Source: Anaeromyxobacter sp.
Lineage (GTDB): Bacteria; Myxococcota; Myxococcia; Myxococcales; Anaeromyxobacteraceae
NCBI GenBank assembly: GCA_016718565.1
Contig: JADKCZ010000005.1
Coordinates: forward strand, 558,001-622,000
Reading direction: 5' to 3'
Length of the DNA stretch: 64,000 nt
A model generated the notes under the pieces. That model searched no databases and was not told the origin of the DNA. It was given only the letters and a program-made list of their open reading frames with translations. Each line of letters starts with the position of its first letter. The first letter of the stretch is position 1. Of this stretch, positions 41,741 through 50,636 are shown piece by piece. The position numbers and the translations under genes were made by a program.

Positions 41741-43075
41741 CTACGCCACCGGGGCCGGCGCCGCCGCCGCGGCCCGCGCCGCCGGCAGCAGCGGCAGCAG
41801 CACCTCGAAGGTGGTGCCGCGGCCAGGCGCCGACGCCACGCTGATCCGGCCGTGGTGCTCCCGCACGATGCGGTCCACCACCGACAGCCCGAGGCCGGTG
41901 CCCTTGCCGGCCTCCTTGGTCGAGAAGAAGGGCTCGAAGATCCGGCCGCAGGTGGCCGGGTCCATCCCCGAGCCCTGGTCCCGCACCGCCAGCAGCGCCG
42001 ACGGCACCGGGCCCGGCACGGCCCGCAGGCTCACGGTGATGAGGCCGCCCTCCGGCATGGCGTCGCGGGCGTTGGTGACCAGGTTGAGGAGCACCTGCTC
42101 CAGCCGGCGGGCGTCGCCGGCCACCGGCAGCGGCGCCCCGTCGTCCTCGAAGACCACCATGATGCGGTCGCCGACCACCCGGTGCAGCAGCCGCTCCGAG
42201 CCGCGCACCAGCGCGCGGAGCGGGGTGGGCTCCAGCCGCAGCGGCTCCCGCCGCGCCAGGTCGAGCAGGTCGCGGGCCAGGCCGCTGGCCCGGCGGGCCG
42301 CCTCCAGGATCTCGTCGGCGGCGGCGCGCGCCTCGGGGTCCTGGCTGCGCTCCTGGATCAGGGTGGCCGGGCCGATGACCCCGGTCAGCACGTTGCGCAG
42401 GTCGTGGGCCACGCCCCCTGCCACCTGGCCGACCGTCTCCAGCCGCTGCACCTGCAGCAGCTGGGCCTGCAGGGCCTTCTCGGCGGTGATGTCGCTGTGC
42501 GAGCCGCGCACGCCCACCTGGGCGCCGGCGCCGTCGAGCACCGGCCGGCACAGGTGGCGCACCCAGCGGACCGCCCCGTCCTTGCGGACGATGCGGAACT
42601 CGAGCCCCTGCACCAGGCCGCTGGCGTCCACGCCGTGGCGGTGGTCGCGGTAGAGGTCGGCGTCCTCGGGGTGGACCAGCCGCGCCAGCAGCCCCGGCGT
42701 GCCGGTCAGCTCCTCCGGCGTGTAGCCGGTCAGGGCCAGGCAGGAGGGCGAGGCGTAGCGGACCACCTCCGCCTCGTCGCGCCAGAAGATCATCTCGGTG
42801 GCCAGGTCGGCCACGGTCCGGTAGCGATCCTCGGCCTCGCGCAGGCGGTGCCAGGCCCAGGCGAGCGCGCCGCCGGCCAGGCCGCCCACCAGCGCCGGGA
42901 TGAGGTAGCCGCGGGGCGAGGAGATCAGCCCGGCGGGGAACCCGAGGAGGGCCCGCTGCAGCGTGGCGAGGCCCGCCACCAGCGCGGCGCCGGCGAGGGC
43001 GCCGGGGAGTGTCCGCCTCCAGGGGGCGCGCGAGGGGCGGCGGGACATCCCGGCAGGAGAGCACGAACTGGCCAT
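41741..43075 (-). CDS. PAS-domain sensor histidine kinase
   Basis: A 444-residue membrane histidine kinase starting at ATG 43075 (ATG 43048 is a possible alternative). Two helices (about 25-48 and 57-76) with a short loop anchor it. A PAS domain fills about 82-200 (FWRDEAEVVRYASPSCLALTGY, ending SHSDITAEKAL). The phosphoacceptor is His224 in GVAHDLRNVLTG. The ATPase domain shows NLVTNARDAMPEG, VRDQGSGMD, PFFSTKEAGKGTGLGLSVV. No response regulator is adjacent. It lies 170 bp upstream of the decaheme cytochrome on the same strand, but a functional link is not shown. Confidence 0.92.
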   Translation of the reverse strand: MASSCSPAGMSRRPSRAPWRRTLPGALAGAALVAGLATLQRALLGFPAGLISSPRGYLIPALVGGLAGGALAWAWHRLREAEDRYRTVADLATEMIFWRDEAEVVRYASPSCLALTGYTPEELTGTPGLLARLVHPEDADLYRDHRHGVDASGLVQGLEFRIVRKDGAVRWVRHLCRPVLDGAGAQVGVRGSHSDITAEKALQAQLLQVQRLETVGQVAGGVAHDLRNVLTGVIGPATLIQERSQDPEARAAADEILEAARRASGLARDLLDLARREPLRLEPTPLRALVRGSERLLHRVVGDRIMVVFEDDGAPLPVAGDARRLEQVLLNLVTNARDAMPEGGLITVSLRAVPGPVPSALLAVRDQGSGMDPATCGRIFEPFFSTKEAGKGTGLGLSVVDRIVREHHGRISVASAPGRGTTFEVLLPLLPAARAAAAAPAPVA

Positions 43076-43162
43076 TCACTGCGAGTCCCGTGACGACCGC
43101 CGCGGCCTGGGGGGGGGCGCCCGCGACCCGGCGCCCCGTCGGGGCTGCCCCGGAGTCCGGCC

Positions 43163-43951
43163 CTAGCTCGAGGCCGAGGTGTAGGTCCCGATCGAGCGGG
43201 TCCAGACCAGGCGCGCCAGCGCGGCGAAGGCCAGCGCCCCGCCCAGCGCCTGCGCCGCCACCAGCGCATCCAGCTTCCCCAGCAGCGCCAGCGCCGGGTA
43301 GGTGGTCATGAGCGCCAGCGGCACCACGAAGGTGAAGACCAGCCGCCAGAACCCCTGGAACACCGTCACCGGCCAGCGGGCCGCGTCGAAGATGGAGGAG
43401 AACAGGTAGGAGAGGTTGTCGATCTTCACCACGTGGAAGGCGGCGGAGATGACCAGGATCCAGAGGGAGTAGAGCACCAGCGTGGCGCACAGCAGGAGCA
43501 CCAGCGCCAGCGCCACCGCGCCGGCCGAGGGGGCGCGCCCCATGCGCAGGAAGGCGGCCGCGAAGATGCCGAGGCCGGCCAGCACGTCCACCACCCGCCA
43601 GGGCATGAAGCGGGCGGTCGAGACCAGGAACTGCGCGTCGGCCGGCTTGAGCAGCACGAAGTCCAGCGTGCCCTTGCGGATGTGCTCCACCACGCTGGCC
43701 AGCGAGGGGTTGACCGCCCCCTCCAGGATCCCCTTCATCAGGGTGAACCAGCCGATGACCACCAGCGCCTCCTCGAAGGTCCAGCCGGCCACCCCGTCGC
43801 GCCGGCCGAAGACCACCAGCAGCGGCACCAGCGACCAGGCGGTCCAGAGCAGCGCCAGCGCCCCCTGCCCGAGGAACTCGAGCCGGTACTGCAGCGCCAG
43901 CGCCGTGGAGGCGCGCAGCTGGACGGCCAGGAGGCGGAGGTAGCGGCGCAT
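43163..43951 (-). CDS. ABC-2 type transporter permease (DUF990-like), second gene
   Basis: A 262-residue protein with six predicted helices, starting at ATG 43951, ten bases behind the preceding permease. It has the family sequence YRLEFLGQGALALLWTAWSL near the start, IRKGTLDFVLLKPADAQFLV and FSSIFDAARWPVTVFQG. It matches the uncharacterised ABC-2 permease pairs that normally occur with one ATPase gene. Together with the next gene it should form the membrane part of an exporter. The ATPase is not adjacent. Confidence 0.87.
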   Translation of the reverse strand: MRRYLRLLAVQLRASTALALQYRLEFLGQGALALLWTAWSLVPLLVVFGRRDGVAGWTFEEALVVIGWFTLMKGILEGAVNPSLASVVEHIRKGTLDFVLLKPADAQFLVSTARFMPWRVVDVLAGLGIFAAAFLRMGRAPSAGAVALALVLLLCATLVLYSLWILVISAAFHVVKIDNLSYLFSSIFDAARWPVTVFQGFWRLVFTFVVPLALMTTYPALALLGKLDALVAAQALGGALAFAALARLVWTRSIGTYTSASS

Positions 43952-43960
43952 GGTCCTCCG

Positions 43961-44758
43961 CTAGCCCCCGAACGCCGCGAAGTGGCGCAGGCCGGCGCGC
44001 CAGGCCAGGCGCACCGCCACCAGCAGGAGCGCGATCCAGCCCCACTGCACCGCCAGCTCGAGGAGCGCCTGCTGCCGCGGCAGGAGCCCGGTGATCAGCT
44101 CGACCGGGAAGCCGAGCATGGAGCGGAACGGCAGCACCCGCGCCAGCCCCTGCACCCAGCCCGGGAAGAGCTCGAGCGGCACCAGGTAGCCGGAGAAGAT
44201 CCCGAAGAACCCCATCCACAGCTCGAAGAGGCTGGTGGCCGAGTCCACCCGGAAGGCCAGGGTGCCCACCAGGGCCATGGCCAGGAAGGTGATGAGCCAG
44301 CCGCCCAGGACGGTGAGCGGGAAGAGGGCCAGCAGGAGCGGGTCGTGGGTGAGCTTCTCGCCGGCGGTGAGCCACAGCGCCACCCCGGCCACCGGCAGCG
44401 CCAGGGCCAGGCGCATGGGCATGGCCGCCACGTTCTCGGCGGCGTAGGCCACCAGCGGGTGGAGCGGCCGCAGCAGCCGGTAGGCCAGCGTGCCCTGGCG
44501 GATCTCGAAGGTCAGCTCCCACACCACCCAGGCGCCGGTCATGAGGCGCACCACCAGCGCCGCCAGGTAGTAGGCCACGAAGTCGGCCTGCCCGAAGCGC
44601 CCCACCGGCGCGTCGCGGGCCACCGCGCTCCAGAGCGCCAGCATCACCAGCGGCATGTTGGTGGAGAGGAGCCAGACCAGCAGCTCGGCCCGGTAGGAGA
44701 CCGCCTCGGCCAGCCCCACCGTGAGCAGGGTGGGCAGGGCGCGCAGGGTGCGGCGCAC
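43961..44758 (-). CDS. ABC-2 type transporter permease, first gene
   Basis: A 265-residue protein with six predicted helices, starting at GTG 44758, which directly abuts the stop codon of the chemotaxis receptor gene. Features include SYRAELLVWLLSTNMPLVML, IRQGTLAYRLLRPLHPLVAY (similar to the IRKGTLDFVLLKP of its partner) and SGYLVPLELFPGWVQGL. The two permeases are divergent duplicates and would form a heterodimer. In most genomes an ATP-binding gene precedes them; here a chemotaxis receptor gene stands in that place. Confidence 0.87.
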   Translation of the reverse strand: MRRTLRALPTLLTVGLAEAVSYRAELLVWLLSTNMPLVMLALWSAVARDAPVGRFGQADFVAYYLAALVVRLMTGAWVVWELTFEIRQGTLAYRLLRPLHPLVAYAAENVAAMPMRLALALPVAGVALWLTAGEKLTHDPLLLALFPLTVLGGWLITFLAMALVGTLAFRVDSATSLFELWMGFFGIFSGYLVPLELFPGWVQGLARVLPFRSMLGFPVELITGLLPRQQALLELAVQWGWIALLLVAVRLAWRAGLRHFAAFGG

Positions 44759-46366
44759 CTAGGCCCCCGGCCGGACGGCGCCGAAGGCGGCCACCCGCAC
44801 GGCCAGCCGCTGGGCCACCAGCTCCAGCCGCTCGGCGCCCTGCTGGATGGTGAAGGTGCCCTCCAGGGCGCTGGTGGAGGCGGCCTCGATGAGGCCGATG
44901 GCGGCGGCGATCTGGTTCACGCCGGCGGTCTGCTGGCGGGTGTTGCGGGCGATCTCGCGGCCGGCCTTCACCGACGAGTCCACCACCTCGTTGAGCCCCT
45001 GGATGGCGCTGCCGGCGCGGGCCGCCAGGTGGGTGGCCTCGCCGGCGCGGCGGCTCCCCTCCTCCGAGGCCAGCACCACCTGCCGGGTGGAGCGGGCGAT
45101 CTCGGCCAGGATGGCCTTCACCTGGGCGGCGGCGCCGCGCGACTGCTCGGCCAGCCGGCGCATCTCCGAGGCCACCACCGCGAAGCCCTCGCCCGCCTCG
45201 CCGGCCTTGGCGGCCTCGATGGCCGCGTTGAGCGCCAGCACGTTGGACTGCTCGGCCACGTCGATGGCGGTCTGGGTGATCTCTCCGATCTGCACGGTGC
45301 GCTCGGAGAGCGCGGCGATGGCCCGGGCGATCTCGTTGACCTGGTCGCCCAGCCGCCCCATGCCGTCCACCGCCTCCGCCACCACCCGGGTGCCCTCCTC
45401 GGAGAAGCGGTCGGTCCGCTCGCTCACCGCCACCACCGCGTCGGCCCGCTCGGTGGCCAGGTGGGCGGCCCGCGAGAGCTCCACCACCGAGGCGCCGGCC
45501 TCCTGCACCGCCGAGGTCTGGTCCAGCCCCATGGTGGCCTGGCGGGCCACCGCCGCGCGGATGGCGGCCGCCTCCCGGGTCACCTGGCCGGCCGCGCCGT
45601 GCACCTCGGCCAGCGCCTCGCGCAGCCCCGCCTGCATGCGGCGGAAGCTGTCCGCCAGCGCGCCGATCTCGTCGCCGGTGACCACGTCCACCCGGCGGGC
45701 CAGGTCGCCGGCCGCCACGCAGGCGGCGGCCACGCCCAGCCGCTCCAGCGGCGCCACCAGCCGCGAGGCCAGCAGCGAGGCCCCGCCCAGGCAGACGGCG
45801 CTGGCCGCCAGGGCCAGGAGGACCAGCCGCTGGCTGGTGGCCTCCTGCTCGGCGTGCAGCCGGTCCACCGTGAAGGCCAGCTGCACCGTGCCCACCACCG
45901 GGCCGCGCCCCGGGCGGCCGCCCGGCCGGCCGGAGACCTCCGGCGGCTCGAAGCGGATGGGCTCGACGGCCTCCACCAGCAGCTGCCCGCCCACCTCGAG
46001 GTGCTCGCGCAGCGTGGCCTCGCGGCCCGGCGCCGGCGGCGGGGTGGTGCCGGCGCGCGTCAGCGCCTCGCCGCGGGCCTCGGCCAGCCGCTCGCCGGCC
46101 GGCGAGCGCAACACCACGTAGGCCAGCCCGGTGTCGCCGGCCACCAGCCCGTCCACCGCCGCCTGCAGGGCGGCGCGGTCGAGCCGCGCGGCCGGCGCGG
46201 CCAGCCCCACGGCCTGCGACGCCGCCAGGGCGCGCGTCCGGTCGGCCAGCGCGCCGGCCAGGGTCGCGTGGGAGAGCGAGGCCTGCGCCACCAGGAGGAG
46301 GCCGGTGACCACCGTCACCGAGCCCGCCGTGAGTCCCAGGATCTTGCCGCGCAGGCCGAGCGCCAT
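44759..46366 (-). CDS. Methyl-accepting chemotaxis protein
   Basis: A 535-residue receptor starting at ATG 46366 (MALGLRGKILGLTAGSVTVV). It has an N-terminal helix, a periplasmic domain of about 150 residues with no recognised ligand fold and a Gly/Pro/Arg-rich loop (PEVSGRPGGRPGRGP), a second helix (about 205-225), a HAMP linker and a long signalling domain. The hairpin tip EQSNVLALNAAIEAAKAGE and EGFAVVASEMRRLAEQS are diagnostic. The C-terminus lacks the NWETF tether for CheR/CheB. It may serve chemotaxis, type IV pilus motility or another Che-like pathway. Confidence 0.93.
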   Translation of the reverse strand: MALGLRGKILGLTAGSVTVVTGLLLVAQASLSHATLAGALADRTRALAASQAVGLAAPAARLDRAALQAAVDGLVAGDTGLAYVVLRSPAGERLAEARGEALTRAGTTPPPAPGREATLREHLEVGGQLLVEAVEPIRFEPPEVSGRPGGRPGRGPVVGTVQLAFTVDRLHAEQEATSQRLVLLALAASAVCLGGASLLASRLVAPLERLGVAAACVAAGDLARRVDVVTGDEIGALADSFRRMQAGLREALAEVHGAAGQVTREAAAIRAAVARQATMGLDQTSAVQEAGASVVELSRAAHLATERADAVVAVSERTDRFSEEGTRVVAEAVDGMGRLGDQVNEIARAIAALSERTVQIGEITQTAIDVAEQSNVLALNAAIEAAKAGEAGEGFAVVASEMRRLAEQSRGAAAQVKAILAEIARSTRQVVLASEEGSRRAGEATHLAARAGSAIQGLNEVVDSSVKAGREIARNTRQQTAGVNQIAAAIGLIEAASTSALEGTFTIQQGAERLELVAQRLAVRVAAFGAVRPGA

Positions 46367-46377
46367 GGCCGGCGACT

Positions 46378-48333
46378 CTACCCCGCCTCCAGCCAGGCCC
46401 GGTACGCCTCGAAGCCGGAGGGGCGCCCGAGGAAGTCCTGCACCAGCGCGGCCGCCGGCCGGGAGCCGCCCGGCTCCAGCACGGCGCGGCGGTAGCGGGC
46501 CGCCGTGGCCGGGTCCATCAGGCCGGCGGCGCGGAACTCGCCGAACAGGTCCTTGGCGATCACCAGGGACCACATGTACGTGTAGTAGATGGCCGAGTAG
46601 CCGTCGAGGTGGCCGAAGGACTCGTGGAAGTAGGTGCCCTCGACGTGGCGGAAGGGCGTGTAGCGCGCCTGCAGCTCGGCCACCAGCGCGGTGGTGTCGA
46701 GCCCGTCCGGCGGGCGGCGGTGCAGCTCCAGGCTGACCGCCGCGTAGAACATCTGCTGCCGCACCTGCAGCCCCTTGCCGTACTCGTCGGCGGCCTTCAT
46801 GCGGGCCACCAGCTCCGCCGGGATGGGGGCGCCGGTGTCGAGGTGGTGGGCGAAGCGGGCCAGCACGGCCGGGTCCCAGATCCACTCCTCCAGCATCTGC
46901 GAGGGCGCCTCCACGAAGTCCCACTCGGTGGCCACCCCGGAGTGGGCCGCGTAGCGGGTGTGGCCGCCCAGCACGTGGTGCAGCAGGTGGCCGAACTCGT
47001 GGAAGAAGGTGCGCACCTCGCCGTGCTCCAGCAGGGCGGGCGCGCCGGCCCGGGGCTGCGGGAAGTTGCAGACCAGCACCCCCTCCGGCAGGCGCTGCCC
47101 GGCCACCCCGGACGCCAGGGTGAACTGGGCGAAGTGCTTGTACTTGCCCGGGCGCGGGAACATGTCGAGGTGGATGCGGCCGAGCGGGGTCCCGGCGGCG
47201 CGGTCCACCACGTCGAAGGCCTCCACGTCCGGGTGCCAGCTGGGCGCCCCGGCCACGCGGCGGTACTCGACGCCCAGCAGCGCGCCGGTGACGTCGAGCA
47301 GCCCGTCGCGGACCCGGCCGTACTCGAGGTAGGGGCGGGCCGACTGCGAGTCGTAGCCGTACTGCTCGGCCTTGACCCGCTCCTGCAGGAAGGTGGAGTC
47401 CCAGGGCTCGACCCGCTCCGCCGCCGGCGCGTCGGCCCGCTTGCGCGCCAGCAGCTGGGCGTACTCGCGCTCCATCCGCCCCCCCGAGAGGGCGGCGATG
47501 CGCTCGATGAAGTCGGCGGCGGCCTGCTGGCTGCCGATCATCTTGTCCTCGGTGACGAAGGCGGCCCAGGTCGGGTACCCGAGCAGCCCGGCCAGCTCGG
47601 CGCGGCGCGCCAGCAGGCGCGACAGCACCTCCAGGTTGGCGGGGTGGCCGCGCAGCCGGTAGAGCCGCCACAGCTCGGCCCGGGCGGCCTCGTCCCGGGC
47701 GTAGGTCATGAAGGGCACGTAGTCGGTGGCGTCGGTGGTGACGGCCACCAGCCCGTCCGGGCCGGGCGGGTGCGCCCGCCGCCAGTCCTCGGGCAGGCCG
47801 TCGAGCGCCTCGGGCGGGAGCGAGAGCCGCCGCACGTCGTCGCGGATGGTGCGCCCGAACTCCTGGCCGATGCGGACCAGCTCCTCCTGCAGGGCCTGCA
47901 CGCGCGCCCGGGTGGCGTCGTCCTTGTCCACGCCGCCGCGGCGGAAGTCGCGCAGCGCCTTCTCCAGGAAGAAGCGGGCGGTGGCGTCGAGGCCGGAGGG
48001 GTCGAGCGCCGCCAGCGCCTCGTAGAGGCCGCGGTCGAGCGAGAGCCGGGTGGCCAGCGCCGCCACCTCCTGCTCGCAGGCCTCGGCGGCGTCGCGCACC
48101 GCCGCGTCGGGGTGGACGTTGCGCGCCAGGCTGGCCCGGCTGCCCGCCTCCGAGAGGGCCGAGAAGGCCTGGTCGAAGCGGGCCAGCGCCTCGGCCGGCG
48201 GGAGGGTGGCCGCGCCGGCCACCAGGGCCTCGGCGCCGGTCCTGGCGCGCGTGAGGTCGGCGCGGCAGCCGGCGGTGAGGTGGTCGGCCCCGGCGGTGAG
48301 GGCCAGGGCGGCGTCGGGCGAGGTGGTCGGCAT
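46378..48333 (-). CDS. M3-family zinc oligopeptidase (thimet/oligopeptidase F-like)
   Basis: A 651-residue peptidase starting at ATG 48333. The zinc site HEFGHLLHHVLGG is preceded by EVRTFF and followed, about 25 residues on, by the third ligand in DFVEAPSQMLEEW. The C-terminal region YTPFRHVEGTYFHESFGHLD contains the substrate-contacting Tyr/His residues of M3 peptidases. There is no signal peptide, so it acts in the cytoplasm on short peptides. It ends 12 bp before the chemotaxis receptor start. Confidence 0.94.
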   Translation of the reverse strand: MPTTSPDAALALTAGADHLTAGCRADLTRARTGAEALVAGAATLPPAEALARFDQAFSALSEAGSRASLARNVHPDAAVRDAAEACEQEVAALATRLSLDRGLYEALAALDPSGLDATARFFLEKALRDFRRGGVDKDDATRARVQALQEELVRIGQEFGRTIRDDVRRLSLPPEALDGLPEDWRRAHPPGPDGLVAVTTDATDYVPFMTYARDEAARAELWRLYRLRGHPANLEVLSRLLARRAELAGLLGYPTWAAFVTEDKMIGSQQAAADFIERIAALSGGRMEREYAQLLARKRADAPAAERVEPWDSTFLQERVKAEQYGYDSQSARPYLEYGRVRDGLLDVTGALLGVEYRRVAGAPSWHPDVEAFDVVDRAAGTPLGRIHLDMFPRPGKYKHFAQFTLASGVAGQRLPEGVLVCNFPQPRAGAPALLEHGEVRTFFHEFGHLLHHVLGGHTRYAAHSGVATEWDFVEAPSQMLEEWIWDPAVLARFAHHLDTGAPIPAELVARMKAADEYGKGLQVRQQMFYAAVSLELHRRPPDGLDTTALVAELQARYTPFRHVEGTYFHESFGHLDGYSAIYYTYMWSLVIAKDLFGEFRAAGLMDPATAARYRRAVLEPGGSRPAAALVQDFLGRPSGFEAYRAWLEAG

Positions 48334-48441
48334 GGCCCGGAGTTGTGTCCGCGGCCGGCGGTCCGGTCAAGTCGGGCGCGCCGGTGGCGGCCGCCGCACC
48401 TGGGCCGATCCGGCGACCGGTGGGGATCCCTCGCGCCGGGC

Positions 48442-50322
48442 TCAGGCCCGCGCCGGCGGGTCGCGCGGCAGCACCACCCGGAAGGTGGTGCCGCGCCCCA
48501 CCGCCGAGTCCACCTCGATGCGCCCGCCCAGGCGGGTGACGATGCCGTGGCTGACGGAGAGGCCCAGCCCGGTGCCCTGCCCGGGCGGCTTGGTGGTGAA
48601 GAACGGGTCGAAGAGGCGCGCCAGGTCGTGCGGCGCGATGCCCACCCCGGTGTCGGACACCTCCACCGCCACCCCGCCGAGGTGGTCCGACAGGGTGGCC
48701 ACCCGGATCTGGTCGCGGCGCTCGCGCTCGGCGGGCAGGGCCTGCGCCGCGTTGACCAGCAGGTTGAGGAAGACCTGCACCAGCCGGTCGTGGCTGGCCA
48801 CCACCAGCGGCACGTCCTGCAGCTCGATCCTGAGCTCGGCCCGCTGCGCCAGCATGGGCCGGGCCAGGGAGAGCGCCGCCTCCACCGCGGCCCGCACCGA
48901 GACCGGCCCGAGCCGCTCGTCGGGCCGCGAGAAGGTGCGCAGGTCGCGCACGATGAGGGCGGCGCGGCGCACGCCCTCGCCGGCGTCGGCCAGCGCCGCC
49001 AGGGCCTCGGCGCCGGCGGGCGTGGCCGCCAGCGGCGTCGCCCCCAGCAGCCAGGTGGCGTGCCCCAGGTTGCTGCCGGCGCAGGCGAGCGGCCCGTTGA
49101 GCTCGTGGGCCACCCCGGCCGCCAGCGTCCCCAGCGCGGCCAGCCGGTCCACCCGGTCGAGCTGGTCCTCCAGCCGCTTGTGGGCGTCCACGTCGGCCAC
49201 CACCCCGGCCAGCAGCAGGGGCGCGCCGCCCGCGTCGCGCTGCACCACCTTGCCGCGGGTGAGGCGCCAGTGGGTGGCCCCATCCGGCCCCTGGACGCGG
49301 TGCTCGCACTCCAGCGCCAGGGCCGACCCGTCCAGGCAGCGGTCCAGCGCCTCCTGGAAGCGCGGCCGGTCGTCGGGGTGGACCGTGCGCACCAGGTCGG
49401 CCAGGGCGCCGCCGCCCTCGCCGAAGCGGCGGGCCCACCCCGGCGACAGGAAGAGCGCGCCGGTGGGCAGCTCCACCTCGTAGTAGCCGTCCGAGGTGGC
49501 CTCCAGGATGCGGGCCAGGCGGGCCTGGCTCTCGCGCAGGGCGTTGGCGGCCGCCTCGAGCTGGCGGAGCCGGGCGCGGAGGCGGGCGCTCCCCAGGGCG
49601 ATGGCGCCCAGGCCGGCCAGCCAGAGCAGGGCGTGCCAGGCGGCGAGGTCGCGGCCGTGGGCGGCGGACTGGCCGCCCACCCGCTCCAGCGGCACCTCCA
49701 GGGTGACGGCGCCCCTGAGGTCGCCCAGGGCCTGGCCCTGCGGCCCGTGGCAGCGCAGGCAGGGCGCCTCCACCTGGAGCGCCCGGGCGAAGCGGAGCCG
49801 GCGCGCCTGGCCCTGCCCCGCCAGCTCGTGCACCTGGCGCTCGCCTCGCTCGAAGCGGCGCAGCGCCTCGGCCTCCCAGGCCTCGGGCGCGCCCGCCGCC
49901 CCCAGGGGCCGCAGGCTGACGGCCCGCCCGGTCACCCCGAACGACTGGTCCTCCAGCCGGAAGATGCGGGCGGTCAGCGTCTGCGCCGACACCAGCGCCA
50001 GGCGCACGCCGCCCGGGCCGAGCACCATCCCGGCGGGGCCGGACGCGGCGGAGCCGTCGATGGGCGCGGCGCCGTCGTCGGCCAGGTAGATGGCCCGCTG
50101 GCTGGCGGCCCAGCGCAGGGTGAGCAGCCGCTCGTCCGCCAGGGTCTCGGCCAGGGTCAGGGACCGGGTCTCCGCCTCGCGATCCTCCTCGCGCAGGGCC
50201 CAGGACAGCGACGCGCCCATGACGGCGGTCCAGGCCAGCGCCACCAGCGCCGTGTAGGCCGCCAGCCGGTGGACCAGGAGGCCCCAGCTCTGCGGCTCCT
50301 GCTGTCCCAGCTTCCTCAGCAC
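48442..50322 (-). CDS. Histidine kinase with covalent-heme (DUF3365/Tll0287-like) sensor domain
   Basis: A 626-residue kinase. GTG 50322 is chosen because GAGG lies six bases upstream and the first helix begins at residue 18; the frame stays open further up. Between the two membrane helices (about 20-40 and 227-245) is a periplasmic domain of the DUF3365/Tll0287 type (LAETLADERLLTLRWAASQRA) with one covalent-heme site, CLRCH at 188-192. A PAS domain follows (about 265-380), then the phosphoacceptor His406 in GVAHELNGPLA and an intact ATPase domain (NLLVNAAQALPAE, VSDTGVGIAPHD, PPGQGTGLGLSV). The heme could sense redox state, a gas or a small ligand. A receiver-domain protein is encoded just upstream. 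Confidence 0.9.
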   Translation of the reverse strand: MLRKLGQQEPQSWGLLVHRLAAYTALVALAWTAVMGASLSWALREEDREAETRSLTLAETLADERLLTLRWAASQRAIYLADDGAAPIDGSAASGPAGMVLGPGGVRLALVSAQTLTARIFRLEDQSFGVTGRAVSLRPLGAAGAPEAWEAEALRRFERGERQVHELAGQGQARRLRFARALQVEAPCLRCHGPQGQALGDLRGAVTLEVPLERVGGQSAAHGRDLAAWHALLWLAGLGAIALGSARLRARLRQLEAAANALRESQARLARILEATSDGYYEVELPTGALFLSPGWARRFGEGGGALADLVRTVHPDDRPRFQEALDRCLDGSALALECEHRVQGPDGATHWRLTRGKVVQRDAGGAPLLLAGVVADVDAHKRLEDQLDRVDRLAALGTLAAGVAHELNGPLACAGSNLGHATWLLGATPLAATPAGAEALAALADAGEGVRRAALIVRDLRTFSRPDERLGPVSVRAAVEAALSLARPMLAQRAELRIELQDVPLVVASHDRLVQVFLNLLVNAAQALPAERERRDQIRVATLSDHLGGVAVEVSDTGVGIAPHDLARLFDPFFTTKPPGQGTGLGLSVSHGIVTRLGGRIEVDSAVGRGTTFRVVLPRDPPARA

Positions 50323-50636
50323 GCCTGGCCTCGAGGTGTGCGCCGGCTTCACCGGCCGCGAGGCCCCGGCGGCGGCGCACCCCTTCCTGGCTGAGCAGCC
50401 ACCGTGCCAGCAGAGCCACCCGTGCGCCGGGTCCGGTCCGGGGGCGCCGCTGCGTCCCGCTTGTCCGGCAGGGGGGCGCTTCCGCCTGCAACGGCGCACC
50501 CCTGGCCCCGGACGTCGCAGGCGCCGGGATCGGGGGGCGGCGGCGCGCCTGGTCGCAGGCCCGGGGTGGGTCGGCACCCGGGGTGGGCGACCGGCGCGGC
50601 GGCGCCTCGCCCCCGGCGCCCGCCGGCCCGGCCGAC
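50323..50636. other. Intergenic region upstream of the heme-sensor kinase
   Basis: 314 bp between the MshEN-receiver protein and the kinase, both on the minus strand. No gene or recognised RNA element was seen. The length suggests that the kinase has its own promoter instead of reading through from the upstream gene. Confidence 0.5.

Noticed and set aside
41571..44522. Apparent N-terminal extension of the decaheme cytochrome to about 2000 residues.
   Set aside because: The extra sequence is low-complexity translation of the histidine kinase and permease genes in a wrong frame; the lipobox at GTG 41570 is the real N-terminus.
46367..50491. A very long minus-strand frame upstream of the chemotaxis receptor.
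   Set aside because: It is out of frame with the M3 peptidase and heme-sensor kinase, which show clear motifs; the receptor's own signal helix fixes its start at 46366.
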